Positions 37,148 to 47,166 of a DNA stretch of 64,000 nt are shown in pieces. The notes beneath the pieces are model-generated. The model was not told the DNA's origin. It did not search any database and was given only the letters and a program-made list of their open reading frames with translations. This DNA comes from Heliorestis convoluta (GTDB lineage: Bacteria; Bacillota; Desulfitobacteriia; Heliobacteriales; Heliobacteriaceae). The DNA is taken from positions 2,503,501 to 2,567,500 of the forward strand of contig NZ_CP045875.1 in NCBI RefSeq assembly GCF_009649955.1. The letters are read 5' to 3'. How positions within the stretch are numbered: position 1 is the first letter of the stretch; each line of letters begins with the position of its first letter. Position numbers and translations under genes: made by a program.

Positions 37148-38080
37148 ATGAATTTTTTAGTTACAGGAGGCACCGGTTTTGTAGGCAAAGCGCTTGTGAC
37201 TAGGCTTCTAGAAGAAGGACATCAAGTGTGGGTCCCAACCCGCCGGAGAGAGGAAAGCAGGACTGCTTCACTGCACTACCTAGCTATTCCAAGAGAAGGA
37301 GAGCTACTTCCAGTTTCAACAATGAGAGCCTTAGATGGCATAATCAATCTAGCCGGTGAGAACATAGCAGGGAAACGTTGGTCACCAGAAGTAAAAAGAG
37401 AACTAAGACAGAGCCGTATCACCATGACAAGAAGCATTGTAGAAAGCTTACGAGAACTAGAAAAGCAAAATAGCTTGGAAGGGATAATGAAGAAGCAGCC
37501 TTTTTTGCTCAGTGCTTCTGCCGTAGGCTACTATGGAACTTCGAGAGCTCATGTTTTTACGGAAGATAGTAAAGTCGGGAAAGGTTTTTTGGCCCATCTT
37601 TGTCAGGACTGGGAACGAGAAGCTTTGGTTGCCCGGGACTTTGGTGTAAAAGTTGCTTTGCTTCGCTTTGGTCTTGTTCTAGGTCCCCATGGAGGCGTGT
37701 TAAAAAAAATGGACTTACCTTTTCAATTTGGGGCTGGTGGTATTATTGGAGACGGCGAGCAATGGATTTCCTGGATTCATCGGGACGACCTCATTAAGAG
37801 TATTTTTTTTATTATGGAAAAAGAGCTAGAAGGACCCTTGAACATAGTGAGCCCGCAGCCTTTGCTGATGAGAGACTTTATGAAGGGGCTAGGCAAAGTG
37901 TTAGGCCGACCTGCTTGGACAAAGTTACCCTCTCCAATGGCACGACTTTTCTTTGGTGAGATGGCAGAAGAATTGTTACTAGAAGGACAACAAGTAATGC
38001 CTTCACGCTTGCAAGAAAAAGGCTATACTTTTATCTATCGCGATATAGAAGAAGCTCTGCGAGCAATCTATAACAAATGA
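37148..38080 (+). CDS. TIGR01777-family NAD(P)-binding epimerase/SDR
   Basis: A 310-residue extended SDR-like protein with the N-terminal dinucleotide motif VTGGTGFVGKALV, the internal LINLAGENIAGKRW motif and the SASAVGYYG segment typical of the YfcH/SulA family (TIGR01777), plus a C-terminal DUF1731-like tail ending in LRAIYNK. Substrate is unknown for the family. The start is ATG 37148 behind GAGGAG. Confidence 0.85.
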   Translation: MNFLVTGGTGFVGKALVTRLLEEGHQVWVPTRRREESRTASLHYLAIPREGELLPVSTMRALDGIINLAGENIAGKRWSPEVKRELRQSRITMTRSIVESLRELEKQNSLEGIMKKQPFLLSASAVGYYGTSRAHVFTEDSKVGKGFLAHLCQDWEREALVARDFGVKVALLRFGLVLGPHGGVLKKMDLPFQFGAGGIIGDGEQWISWIHRDDLIKSIFFIMEKELEGPLNIVSPQPLLMRDFMKGLGKVLGRPAWTKLPSPMARLFFGEMAEELLLEGQQVMPSRLQEKGYTFIYRDIEEALRAIYNK

Positions 38081-38167
38081 GTAAAAAGCTATTGGACTTG
38101 TTATCGAAGGCGCGTATAATGAAAAAGATCAGAATGAAATATTTACAAAGGCTAGGTGAAAAAGGCC

Positions 38168-38566
38168 ATGGAAAACCTAAAAGTGGGACTAAAGTCCATC
38201 AAAGAAGAAGTAGTGACAGAAGTGAAGACAGCCAAAAGCTATGGTTCCGGTGGTGTTGATGTTTATGCAACACCGGCCATGATTGGTCTTATGGAAGGGG
38301 CCGCACTATCTGCCGTCGATCCGCTCTTGCCGGAAGGAATGGCCACTGTAGGGATTCATTTGGATGTAGCCCACCTGGCGGCTACCCCTGTAGGGATGAA
38401 AGTCCGTGCTGAAGCGGAGGTCATTGCTATTGAGGGCAAAAAAATAACTTTTCATATCCATGCTTATGATGACGTTGAAAAGATCGGAGAAGGTCGTCAT
38501 CAACGCTTTATTATCTCACTCGATAAATTCATGGCTAAGAATGCAGCCAAAGGGGAAAAAGCGTAA
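38168..38566 (+). CDS. Hot-dog fold thioesterase family protein
   Basis: A 132-residue protein resembling FlK-like thioesterases: VYATPAMIGLMEGAA near the N-terminus, VGIHLDVAHLAATPVGM as the central strand with the conserved Asp/His region, and HQRFIIS near the C-terminus. It would hydrolyse an acyl-CoA; the substrate is unknown. The start is ATG 38168, after AGGTGA; a GTG at 38156 is less likely. It lies about 20 bases ahead of fhs. Confidence 0.8.
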   Translation: MENLKVGLKSIKEEVVTEVKTAKSYGSGGVDVYATPAMIGLMEGAALSAVDPLLPEGMATVGIHLDVAHLAATPVGMKVRAEAEVIAIEGKKITFHIHAYDDVEKIGEGRHQRFIISLDKFMAKNAAKGEKA

Positions 38567-38585
38567 AAATAAGGAGTGAGTGATT

Positions 38586-40256
38586 GTGAAGTCCGATATA
38601 CAGATCGCACAAGAAGCAACATTGCAGCCTGTGATGAAAATTGCTGAGAAACTATCGATTCCTGCTGAAGAAGTAGAGCTTTATGGCAATTATAAAGCTA
38701 AAATTTCTCTACAAGCTTTTGATCGACTTCGGGAGCAAGCAGAAGGAAAGCTCATTCTCGTTACTGCTATTAATCCAACGCCAGCAGGAGAAGGTAAAAC
38801 AACAACCACAGTTGGCTTAGGAGATGCTTTGCAACAATTGGGGAAAAAAGTTGTTATCGCTTTACGTGAGCCTTCTCTTGGGCCGAGCTTCGGCGTAAAA
38901 GGCGGTGCTGCCGGCGGCGGCTATGCCCAGGTTGTGCCCATGGAAGATATCAACCTTCATTTTACCGGTGACTTTCATGCGATTACATCGGCCCATAACT
39001 TGTTGGCTGCTATGATTGATAATAGCTTACATCAAGGCAATCCCTTAAATATCGATCCTCGTCAAGTTGTTTTTCGCCGTGTAGTAGACTTAAATGATCG
39101 AGCCTTACGCAATACGATAGTGGGCTTAGGTGGACGGACCGATGGTGTTCCTAGGGAGTCAGGCTTTGATATTACCGTCGCTTCTGAACTAATGGCCATC
39201 CTTTGCCTGTCCAAAGATCTACAGGATATGAAAGAGCGTTTTGCACGCATTGTAGTCGCTTACACCTATGAAGGAACGCCTGTGACAGCGGCAGACTTAG
39301 AAGCACAGGGCTCTATGGCTGTTTTAATGAAAGACGCAATCAAGCCCAACTTGGTACAAACCTTAGAGCACACACCTGCTTTTCTTCATGGCGGACCTTT
39401 TGCGAACATTGCCCATGGTTGTAACTCCGTAATGGCTACACAATTGGCTCTCAAGCTGGGGGACTACTGCGTAACAGAAGCCGGCTTTGGTGCTGACTTA
39501 GGTGCGGAGAAATTCTTTAACTTAAAGTGTCGCTTTGCAGGTCTAAAGCCTGCTTGTACCGTTGTTGTCGCTACGGTTCGAGCTTTAAAATCCCATGGCG
39601 GTGTGAAAAAAGAAGATCTGAACAAAGAAAACGTAGAAGCTTTAGCAAAAGGCTTTGAGAATCTAGAAAAACATGTTGAAAATGTGGCCAAATTTGGTGT
39701 GCCTGCAGTCGTTGCAATTAACGCATTTCCCACAGATACCAAAGCAGAACTGGACTTTCTCTATCAACGTTGTGCTGAATTGGGTATCGAAGTGGCTTTA
39801 TCAGAAGTATGGGCCAAAGGTGGACAAGGTGGCGTAGAGCTGGCAGAAAAAGTGGTAAGAACGATTGAGACCAAAGCATCGAACTTTCAGGTTCTTTATG
39901 AAAGTACAGAACCGCTCAAAGAAAAGATTCGAAAAATCGTGACAGAAGTATATGGTGGTAATGATGTTGTTTTCACAGCAGAAGCAGAAAAACATATCAA
40001 CCGCTTTAACGATCTCGGCTATCGCGATCTTCCCATTTGTATGGCGAAGACACAATACTCTCTTTCTGATGATATGACCAAAATTGGTAGACCGAAAGAC
40101 TTTACAGTAACCGTTCGAGAAGTAAGGCTTTCGGCGGGTGCTGGTTTTCTCGTTGTGATCACCGGCTCTATCATGACCATGCCTGGTTTACCCAAACGTC
40201 CTGCAGCTTGCGCCATTGATATTGATGACCAAGGCAAGATCGTAGGTCTATTTTAA
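38586..40256 (+). CDS. fhs: Formate-tetrahydrofolate ligase
   Basis: A 556-residue enzyme that makes 10-formyl-THF from formate, THF and ATP. The P-loop region [14 protein letters not shown] and the motif [23 protein letters not shown] are family signatures (quoted in part); GLPKRPAA is at the C-terminus. The start is GTG 38586 with AAGGAGTGA six bases upstream. It begins a run of folate genes (fhs, HD protein, folP, folBK), but a terminator separates it from the rest. Confidence 0.96.
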   Translation: MKSDIQIAQEATLQPVMKIAEKLSIPAEEVELYGNYKAKISLQAFDRLREQAEGKLILVTAINPTPAGEGKTTTTVGLGDALQQLGKKVVIALREPSLGPSFGVKGGAAGGGYAQVVPMEDINLHFTGDFHAITSAHNLLAAMIDNSLHQGNPLNIDPRQVVFRRVVDLNDRALRNTIVGLGGRTDGVPRESGFDITVASELMAILCLSKDLQDMKERFARIVVAYTYEGTPVTAADLEAQGSMAVLMKDAIKPNLVQTLEHTPAFLHGGPFANIAHGCNSVMATQLALKLGDYCVTEAGFGADLGAEKFFNLKCRFAGLKPACTVVVATVRALKSHGGVKKEDLNKENVEALAKGFENLEKHVENVAKFGVPAVVAINAFPTDTKAELDFLYQRCAELGIEVALSEVWAKGGQGGVELAEKVVRTIETKASNFQVLYESTEPLKEKIRKIVTEVYGGNDVVFTAEAEKHINRFNDLGYRDLPICMAKTQYSLSDDMTKIGRPKDFTVTVREVRLSAGAGFLVVITGSIMTMPGLPKRPAACAIDIDDQGKIVGLF

Positions 40257-40261
40257 GCAAG

Positions 40262-40295
40262 AAAAACCCCGGACCAATGGCAGTCCGGGGTTTTT
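40262..40295 (+). terminator. Terminator after fhs
   Basis: A 13-base-pair stem, 40262-40274 with 40283-40295, GC-rich core with a T5 tract; symmetric enough to act on both strands. Confidence 0.9.
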
Positions 40296-40335
40296 CTTAA
40301 AATAGGCGTTTCCATTATGGAGGGAAGAAGAAGGA

Positions 40336-40857
40336 TTGAAGCGAATTGAAGATATTCTAGAACATCCACTTTTTCAGCAATGTCTGAAAGAAAATGAAAA
40401 ATGGGAAGCACAAAGACCTTTTTGTCACCATAATCTCGATCATCTTATTGATGTAGCGCGCATTGCCTATGCCATGGCTCTTGAAATGGAGGACTTTTCT
40501 TCTTTTTCCAAAGGGCTAGGCCATTGCTGCAGAAATCAAACGAAAGAAGTGATTTATGCAGCGGCTATCTTGCATGACATGGGCAAGTGGAAACAGTACG
40601 AGGAAGGATTGGATCATGCTATAGTCGGTGCCCACTATTGTGAGAATGTGCTTATGGAATGTGGCTTTACAGCCTTAGAAAGAGAGAGTATTGCTGAGGC
40701 CATTCGATGTCACCGCCATAAATGGAAGGGTGTTAGCAAGACTTTTTTGGGTTCTATTCTCGCGTTGGCCGACTTCCACTCTCGACTCTGTTTTCGCTGT
40801 GCTATGCAAGAAGAATGCAACTGGCCAGAACGTAAGCAGCGAAAGCTGATATATTAA
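40336..40857 (+). CDS. HD-domain phosphohydrolase-like protein
   Basis: A 173-residue protein with a complete HD pattern: His in HHNLDHLID, the HD pair in AAILHDMGKW, and a following conserved His in HAIVGAHYC. A Cys-rich tail (CFRCAMQEEC) is notable. It may hydrolyse a nucleotide or phosphorylated intermediate; given its place just before folP, a dephosphorylation step in folate synthesis is conceivable but is inference. The start is TTG 40336. Confidence 0.8.
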   Translation: MKRIEDILEHPLFQQCLKENEKWEAQRPFCHHNLDHLIDVARIAYAMALEMEDFSSFSKGLGHCCRNQTKEVIYAAAILHDMGKWKQYEEGLDHAIVGAHYCENVLMECGFTALERESIAEAIRCHRHKWKGVSKTFLGSILALADFHSRLCFRCAMQEECNWPERKQRKLIY

Positions 40858-40886
40858 TGCTTCTTAGTTGAGAAAGGAACGATAGG

Positions 40887-42074
40887 ATGGGACCTGTCCA
40901 AATCTTACAGATTCATGAACGACAAAAAATCTACGATCTCATCGCAGAAACAGGCTGTGATCCTGCAGGCACTGCTTTAATGGTACCGAAAGCCCTTCAA
41001 TATTTAATTCGTATTGCTGAGGTGCCAGCGAAAGCTGCGAACTTATTAAAACAAGAAATGCTAGCAAAAGGTGGCGACTGCGCCGTTTCTCGTCGTACCT
41101 GCTCATTAGAAGTAGAGACGACGACGGCTATTTTAATTGGTACGGAAAAACAGTACAAAGCACTTTTGCAGAAACTAAAAATGCAACCTTTTGGGTTGCC
41201 TGCTGTGGGAGAACAGATTCGACTTGCTTTACAACGATATGAACAAAGTCGCTATCGCGATCTAAGTTGTAGAGGTAAGACGATAACTCTTGGCAACAGA
41301 ACGCAAATCATGGGGATCCTGAATCTTACACCGGATAGTTTTTCCGATGGTGGTTCTTATAACGATATCGAAAAAGCATTGCAGAAAATGGAAGAAATGA
41401 TTGCAGAAGGGGCAGACATTATTGACGTAGGCGCTGAATCGACTCGGCCAGGGGCGGTAGCTTTAACAGCGGAAGAAGAAATAGAGAGACTTAAACCCTT
41501 CTTGCCAGAACTGGTGCGTCATTGTCCTGTTCCGATTTCTATTGATACGTACAAAAGCAAGGTGGCGCGCTTTGCCCTTGAACAGGGGGTTCATATTCTC
41601 AACGATGTCTGGGGCCTTCGACATGATCGAGAAATAGCTTCATTGGCAGCCTATTACGGCGTCCCTTTGATTTTGATGCACAATCAAATCGAAACAAACT
41701 ATAAAGATCTAATGGCAGAAATCATCAAAGCCCTTGAAGAAGCCATAGAGTGGGCTCTACAAGCGCAAGTACCGGAGGAAGCCCTGGTGGTTGATCCGGG
41801 CATTGGATTTGGTAAAACGTATGAGCAAAACCTCGAAGTAATGGCACGATTGTCAGAGTTTCGAGTGCTGGGTAAGCCGATCCTCTTGGGAACATCTCGC
41901 AAATCACTCATTGGAAATACCTTGCATTTGCCTGTTACAGAGCGCCTAGAAGGAACTTTAGCTACATCTGTTTATGGCATTATGTCAGGTGCTGATATTC
42001 TACGCGTTCACGATATACAAGCCCATGTAAGGGCTGCCAAAATGACAGATGCACTTGTAAGGAGGGTTAAGTGA
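40887..42074 (+). CDS. folP: Dihydropteroate synthase with N-terminal extension
   Basis: A 395-residue protein. The C-terminal 265 residues are a complete TIM-barrel dihydropteroate synthase: IMGILNLTPDSFSDGG (about residue 140), DVGAESTRPGA, DPGIGFGKT and LGTSRKSLIG. It condenses 6-hydroxymethyl-dihydropterin diphosphate with p-aminobenzoate. About 135 N-terminal residues precede the barrel and are not part of the catalytic domain; I do not recognise them as a known domain. Its stop overlaps the folBK ATG (TGATG). Confidence 0.93.
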   Translation: MGPVQILQIHERQKIYDLIAETGCDPAGTALMVPKALQYLIRIAEVPAKAANLLKQEMLAKGGDCAVSRRTCSLEVETTTAILIGTEKQYKALLQKLKMQPFGLPAVGEQIRLALQRYEQSRYRDLSCRGKTITLGNRTQIMGILNLTPDSFSDGGSYNDIEKALQKMEEMIAEGADIIDVGAESTRPGAVALTAEEEIERLKPFLPELVRHCPVPISIDTYKSKVARFALEQGVHILNDVWGLRHDREIASLAAYYGVPLILMHNQIETNYKDLMAEIIKALEEAIEWALQAQVPEEALVVDPGIGFGKTYEQNLEVMARLSEFRVLGKPILLGTSRKSLIGNTLHLPVTERLEGTLATSVYGIMSGADILRVHDIQAHVRAAKMTDALVRRVK

Positions 42075-42949
42075 TGACAGCTTCCTATACTAGGGATAAA
42101 ATCTTTCTTAAAGCCATGGACTTTTATGGCTATCACGGCGTGCTCGAAGCAGAAAGAGTGCTCGGACAGCCTTTTCAAGTCGATGTAACGTTAGAAGTAG
42201 ATTTACAAGGCGCGGGATTAAGAGACAACCTACATGAAACGATCAACTATGCGCAAATCTATGAAGAAGTGCGCCACATTATGGAGGGAGAGCCGCGAGC
42301 CCTTCTAGAGGCAGTGGCAGAAACGATTGCTGCTACAATTCTTCAAGGCTATCGCTTGGTGAACGCAGTAACAGTCAAAGTTGCTAAAATGAAAGCACCG
42401 ATTGCAGGGCATTTTCAATCGATGGCTGTAGAAATCCATCGTGCTATAAATAGAGCCTATATTGGACTGGGAAGCAACCTAGGCGAAAAAGAGAAAAACT
42501 TAGAAAAAGCCTTAGTCGCTTTACAGTATAACCCTTCTATCCTTTTGCAAAATTACTCTTCCTGGTATTTGACACAGCCGGTGGGCTTTACGGAGCAAGA
42601 TGCTTTTCTCAATGGCATTGCCGTTGTTGATACCTGGTTATCTCCGCAAGAATTGCTTCACTTTCTGCTAACAACGGAAGATCAGATGGGGCGTCAAAGA
42701 AAAGAAAGATGGGGACCACGCACGCTCGACCTGGATTTGCTTTTATATGGAAAAGAAGTCATAGACAGCGAAAATTTGATCGTACCTCATGAAAGAATGT
42801 ACGAAAGAGCTTTTGTTCTTGTCCCTTTTTACGAAATTGCTCCGAACTGGATACATCCCAGTGGAATTACGACAAAGAAATATTTGGAACGATTGGAAGA
42901 TGAGCAACCTACGGTATTGCAAGTACCGAAAGAGTCCATTAAAATATAG
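42074..42949 (+). CDS. folK: Bifunctional dihydroneopterin aldolase / HPPK (FolB-FolK)
   Basis: A 291-residue fusion. Residues 1 to about 120 are a FolB aldolase (FYGYHGVLEAER, TINYAQIYEEV); residues from about 128 are FolK, 6-hydroxymethyl-7,8-dihydropterin pyrophosphokinase (YIGLGSNLGEKEKNL, GPRTLDLDLLLYG). Together they supply the substrate of FolP, encoded just upstream. The start is ATG 42074, overlapping the folP stop, with AAGGAGGG upstream. The domains are in one uninterrupted frame with a short linker, so the fusion looks real. Confidence 0.94.
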   Translation: MTASYTRDKIFLKAMDFYGYHGVLEAERVLGQPFQVDVTLEVDLQGAGLRDNLHETINYAQIYEEVRHIMEGEPRALLEAVAETIAATILQGYRLVNAVTVKVAKMKAPIAGHFQSMAVEIHRAINRAYIGLGSNLGEKEKNLEKALVALQYNPSILLQNYSSWYLTQPVGFTEQDAFLNGIAVVDTWLSPQELLHFLLTTEDQMGRQRKERWGPRTLDLDLLLYGKEVIDSENLIVPHERMYERAFVLVPFYEIAPNWIHPSGITTKKYLERLEDEQPTVLQVPKESIKI

Positions 42950-43016
42950 GTATTTGGCATAGCTTGTACCTACGCTTTTGTCAAAGAAAATCGGAATAGA
43001 ATGATGATGCAAGAGT

Positions 43017-43105
43017 CCTGTTGCGAAGGTATGCCGCTTGGAGCCCTCAGGGACCGAGACGGACAAGTAGGAAAGCAGGCCTTTTTTTCACTTGTTGAGA
43101 AGCCT
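43017..43105 (+). promoter_or_regulatory. Structured panC leader, candidate pan-type RNA
   Basis: The region before panC can fold as CCG-C-TTGG-AG-CCC, loop TCA, GGG-A-CCGA-GA-CGG (43033-43062), that is, one hairpin with two small A-containing asymmetric internal loops, inside an outer CCTG/CAGG pairing (43017-43020 with 43076-43079), followed by a T7 run. Hairpins with bulged A residues upstream of pantothenate genes are described as pan RNAs. The match is by general shape only. Confidence 0.3.
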
Positions 43106-43160
43106 CCTTTTTCTTGCCCTGTCTTTTATGTTGCGGTTATAGAAGAAAGGAGGTTTTTCT

Positions 43161-44006
43161 ATGCTGATTTTGCGCACCATTGCTGAGATGCGAGATTGGG
43201 TGCGGACTCGTCGTCAAGAAGGAAAAAGCATTGCGCTGGTACCTACGATGGGATATCTCCATCAAGGGCATGTTACGCTTCTTGAAAGAGCAAGGAAAGA
43301 TTGCGAACACCTTGTTCTAAGTATTTTTGTCAATCCTCTTCAATTTGGGCAAGGTGAAGATTATGAAGACTATCCAAGAGATTTAGAACAGGATAGCCAA
43401 ATTGCAGAACAGGCTCAGGTGGATGTTATCTTTGCACCAACGGTGAAAGAGATGTATCCAAGAGGCCAAAAGACCTTTGTCGACGTAGAAGAGCTTACTG
43501 AACCTTTATGTGGTGCTCGTCGCCCCGGTCATTTCCGAGGTGTTACGACAGTCGTATCAAAGCTATTCCATATTGTTACACCTAATTTTGCTTACTTTGG
43601 CCAAAAAGATGCCCAGCAAGTGGCTGTAATTACTAGAATGGTACAAGACTTGAATATGAATATAAAAGTTGAAGTTGTACCGATTGTAAGAGAATCCGAT
43701 GGCTTGGCCATGTCATCAAGAAACGTCTATCTCAATGAAGAAGAGCGAGAAGAAGCTACCATACTATACAAGGCTTTAGAAAAAGCTCGAACAGAAATCT
43801 TGCAGGGTCAAAGATGCAGCAAAATGATTGTAGAGTCAATAAAAGAATTCATCGCTCAAAGTGCTAGGGCAAAAATTGACTACATTGAAGTTGTAGACGC
43901 CTTTTCCATGGAGCCAAAGCAAGAACTAGTTGGTTCCTGCCTCATTGCCCTCGCTGTCTATATTGGGAAAACTCGCTTAATTGACAACGTCGTTGTGGAG
44001 GTGTAA
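43161..44006 (+). CDS. panC: Pantothenate synthetase PanC
   Basis: A 281-residue ATP-dependent pantoate-beta-alanine ligase. The adenylation motif [11 protein letters not shown] has the HxGH signature, and the pantoate/ATP-binding motifs [31 protein letters not shown] and MSSRN are all present. The ATG at 43161 follows AAAGGAGG. panD follows immediately; panB is not in the window. Confidence 0.96.
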   Translation: MLILRTIAEMRDWVRTRRQEGKSIALVPTMGYLHQGHVTLLERARKDCEHLVLSIFVNPLQFGQGEDYEDYPRDLEQDSQIAEQAQVDVIFAPTVKEMYPRGQKTFVDVEELTEPLCGARRPGHFRGVTTVVSKLFHIVTPNFAYFGQKDAQQVAVITRMVQDLNMNIKVEVVPIVRESDGLAMSSRNVYLNEEEREEATILYKALEKARTEILQGQRCSKMIVESIKEFIAQSARAKIDYIEVVDAFSMEPKQELVGSCLIALAVYIGKTRLIDNVVVEV

Positions 44007-44010
44007 TCAA

Positions 44011-44400
44011 GTGTTTCGTACTATGCATAAATCAAAAATTCACAGAGCGACAGTCACAGAAGCGAATCTGAACTATATGGGATCCATTACGATTGATGAA
44101 GATTTGATGGATCTAGCTGATATTTTAGAGAACGAAAAGGTCCAAGTGGTTAATAATAACAACGGTTCTCGATTTGAGACTTATGTAATTCCAGGACCGA
44201 GAAACTCTCGCGTCATTTGTCTCAATGGTGCCGCCGCTCGTCTGGTTCAACCGGGTGATGAAGTAATTATTATTTCTTATGGCATTTATGATGATCAAGA
44301 AGCACGCAAGCATAAGCCTCGCGTACTTTTTCTAGATAAAAACAACAAGGTTCTTGCACAAGAGCAAGTGGAACGAGCCGGTCAAATCGGGCCTCGTTGA
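44011..44400 (+). CDS. panD: Aspartate 1-decarboxylase PanD
   Basis: A 129-residue pyruvoyl enzyme precursor that makes beta-alanine for PanC. Self-cleavage should occur at Gly-Ser in NYMGSITID (Ser near residue 25) to give the pyruvoyl group. [12 protein letters not shown] is also conserved. The start is GTG 44011, preferred because GGAGGTG lies seven to eight bases upstream and [14 protein letters not shown] follows, matching the family. Gap to panC is four bases. Confidence 0.95.
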   Translation: MFRTMHKSKIHRATVTEANLNYMGSITIDEDLMDLADILENEKVQVVNNNNGSRFETYVIPGPRNSRVICLNGAAARLVQPGDEVIIISYGIYDDQEARKHKPRVLFLDKNNKVLAQEQVERAGQIGPR

Positions 44401-44409
44401 TACCTTTCC

Positions 44410-44439
44410 TTGACAATAAGAAGTTGCCTACGCTAGAAT
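44410..44439 (+). promoter_or_regulatory. Promoter of the nadA operon
   Basis: TTGACA (44410-44415), 18 bases, TAGAAT (44434-44439), ten bases after the panD stop. Confidence 0.65.
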
Positions 44440-44507
44440 ATTCTTAACTTTGCTCTCTGGCAAATTGTTCCTAACAGGGGAGCGGGGTATGAAAGGGGTT
44501 ACGTCAA

Positions 44508-45443
44508 TTGAGTCCTCGAACGCTGGATGCAGATTCCGTTGCTTCAATGTCCCAAGCAATTCAGAAACTGAAAAAAGAGCGCAATGCAGTTATTTTAGCC
44601 CATCTTTACCAGCGTCCCGAAATACAAGACATTGCTGACTTTGTCGGGGATTCCTTGCAGTTATCTCAAATGGCGGCGCAGACGGACGCTGATGTAATCG
44701 TCTTCTGTGGTGTCCATTTTATGGCCGAAAGTGCTGCCATCTTGTCACCGCAAAAAATAGTTTTGTTGCCGGAAGAAGAGGCAGGCTGTCCTATGGCTGA
44801 TATGGTGACAGCATCGGAGCTGCAACGACGAAAAGCCGAGATGGGTGACGTCCTCGTTGTGGCGTATGTGAACACTTCAGCTGCGGTAAAAGCAGAAAGC
44901 GATATTTGCTGTACTTCCTCGAATGCTGTAAAAGTTGTGGCTACTTTGCCACAAGATAAGCCCCTATTATTTATTCCTGATCGCAACCTCGGTGACTGGG
45001 TTTCCCAAAAAACGGGTCGAGAAATGACCATGTGGCAAGGTTACTGTAACACCCATGATCGATTGACTGTAGAGGATGTTATAAAAGCCAAGGAAAAGTA
45101 TCCTGAGGCTTCTTTTATAGCCCATCCCGAATGTCAACCTGATGTCGTAGCCATGGCTGACTTTGTAGCTTCTACGACAGGGTTGATTAACTATGCAGTC
45201 CAATCAGAAGCACAGTCTTTCATTATTGGAACTGAAGAAGGGATCTTGCATCAGCTGCGCAAAAAGGCACCAAATAAAAACTTTTATCTAGCCAGCCCGA
45301 AGTTGATATGTCCCAATATGAAATTAACAAGCCTAGAAAAAGTCCTCTGGTCTTTAGAAGAAATGGAACCTCGGATTACCGTTGATCCTGATGTCCGTGA
45401 AAAGGCTTTGTCTTCCTTGGAACGTATGCTGGCCATAGTGTAG
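44508..45443 (+). CDS. nadA: Quinolinate synthase NadA
   Basis: A 311-residue [4Fe-4S] enzyme condensing iminoaspartate with dihydroxyacetone phosphate. Three candidate cluster Cys are visible: in FCGVHFMAE, in the CCTSSNAV motif and in HPECQPDV or the later ICPNMK segment. [18 protein letters not shown] is the N-terminal signature. The start is TTG 44508, with a fair AAAGGGG ten bases upstream; no better start is available. It heads nadA-nadB-nadC-birA-coaX-dus. Confidence 0.94.
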   Translation: MSPRTLDADSVASMSQAIQKLKKERNAVILAHLYQRPEIQDIADFVGDSLQLSQMAAQTDADVIVFCGVHFMAESAAILSPQKIVLLPEEEAGCPMADMVTASELQRRKAEMGDVLVVAYVNTSAAVKAESDICCTSSNAVKVVATLPQDKPLLFIPDRNLGDWVSQKTGREMTMWQGYCNTHDRLTVEDVIKAKEKYPEASFIAHPECQPDVVAMADFVASTTGLINYAVQSEAQSFIIGTEEGILHQLRKKAPNKNFYLASPKLICPNMKLTSLEKVLWSLEEMEPRITVDPDVREKALSSLERMLAIV

Positions 45444-45472
45444 CTCGTTTCAAGAGTTGAACTTTTTCAGAA

Positions 45473-45506
45473 AGCAGCTGCTGGTACGTACCAGTAGCTG
45501 CTGCTG
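45473..45506 (+). repeat. Long hairpin between nadA and nadB
   Basis: CAGCTGCTGGTAC next to GTACCAGTAGCTG gives a 13-base-pair stem with one G-T wobble and a perfect central palindrome CTGGTACGTACCAG. There is no T-tract, so it is not a terminator; it ends just before the nadB ribosome binding site. Confidence 0.6.
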
Positions 45507-45525
45507 TATTAAGGAGGCTTCTGCC

Positions 45526-47126
45526 GTGTTCCCTAGATACCTTGTGAAATGCGATCCTGCTACTTTATCATCCCATGAGACAGATTTTTTAATTGTCGGA
45601 AGCGGCATTGCAGGCTTATATACAGCCTTGAAAGCGGTTACTTATGGTCGAGTGACCATCCTGACAAAAAGAAAAGTATCGGACTCCAATACCCAGTTGG
45701 CCCAAGGTGGGATTGCAGCAGCCATTGGTCACCGTGATTCACCAACTTTGCATCTACAAGATACACTGATAGCTGGTGCGGGTTTAAACGATATAGAGGC
45801 TGTTAAAATCATGGTCAGCGAAGGACCTGGGCGGGTCGAAGAGTTGATTGCCATGGGTACGCAGTTTGACAAAATTGAAGGCGCCCTAGCACTTACCCGT
45901 GAAGGTGCCCATTCTCGTCGCCGTGTTCTTCACGCGAGCGGTGATGCCACAGGAGAAGAAATTCGTCGCTCTTTGTTTGACCAGTGCAAAAAACATAAGG
46001 ACATAACGATTTTGGAAGGTACACAAGTATCTGATATATTGCGTAACAGAGAAGGTCATTGTATAGGTGTAGTGGCTTGGCATGCAGAGAAAGGGTTACA
46101 CAAGTTTTGCGCTGCTGTGACCGTATTGGCGACAGGCGGAAATGGTCAATTATACAAGTACTCTACCAACCCCGAAGTCACGACAGGTGACGGTATTGCG
46201 GCTGCTTATCGAGCCGGCGCAGAAGTGATGGATTTGGAATTTATCCAGTTTCATCCCACAGCTTTGACTCAAAAAGGCATCCCGCCTTTTCTGATTTCCG
46301 AAGCAGTTCGAGGCGAAGGCGCCCAGTTGATTAATGCAGACGGGGTTCGCTTTATGCCAAAGTATCATCAACTTGCAGAATTAGCACCAAGGGATGTAGT
46401 GGCCCTTGCTATCTGGAAAGAAATGATGAACACAGGCGCATCTTCTGTGTTTTTAGACCTAGGCACCATGAAAACGAGTGACTTTGCAACACGCTTTCCT
46501 ATGATTTACAAAACTTGTCGTTCTTTTGGCATCCATGTTCCAGAAGAGAAAATTCCTGTTGCTCCTGCGGCCCATTATCTGATGGGCGGTGTTCGTACCG
46601 ATCTGAAAGGGAGAACTAACATTCCTCGGCTTTTTGCTTGTGGTGAAACAGCCTGCAATGGAGTCCATGGCGCCAATCGATTGGCATCTAATTCATTGTT
46701 AGAAGGGCTCGTATTCGGAAGCCACATTGTAGAAGCAGCGAAACCTTATCTAACAAAAAAACCGGCACAAGAAATTGCTCACTTTCCTTCTGATCAAGCC
46801 CTCTTTGAAACCTTGCCATCAGGAGAAGAGCCTTGTGAAGCAGAAAAAGTAGCACAAAAAATTCAAAAAGTTATGTGGGAGTCGGTAGGGCTTTGGCGTT
46901 CCGGCGATACTTTAAAGAAGGCCCACAGAGAGCTAGAAGAAATTAGTGTAGAACCGGCTCTTCATGGCACTGTCACAAGAGCTTTTGAAGCGGCTAATAT
47001 GTTATTGTTAGGTCAATTAACGGTACGAGCTGCTGATTTGCGCAAAGAGAGTCGAGGCGGACATTACCGCGTCGATGAACCTGAAAGTAGGAGTCTATGC
47101 TGCGCCACATTATTCAAGTACTGTAA
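45526..47126 (+). CDS. nadB: L-aspartate oxidase NadB, probable 3' frameshift
   Basis: FAD enzyme that oxidises aspartate to iminoaspartate for NadA. FAD motif IVGSGIAGLYTAL, the TQLAQGGIAAA segment, EFIQFHPTAL and the C-terminal RKESRGGHYR are all in place. The start is GTG 45526 after AAGGAGG. As read, the frame runs on into nadC, but a typical NadB tail, MLRHIIQVL followed by TAA, lies in the next frame at 47097-47126; one missing base at 47091-47096 would join it to VDEPESR. Repaired length is about 533 residues, normal for NadB. Confidence 0.9.
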
Positions 47127-47166
47127 TAGGCTAGGGGCCTTGCGAATAAAAAAGGAGTGGAAACAA

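Noticed and set aside
42950..43160. T-box leader upstream of panC
   Set aside because: No T-box core sequence or specifier stem; the pan-type fold is a better, still weak, fit.
44450..44638. Short frame overlapping the nadA start
   Set aside because: Not similar to any family and largely inside nadA.
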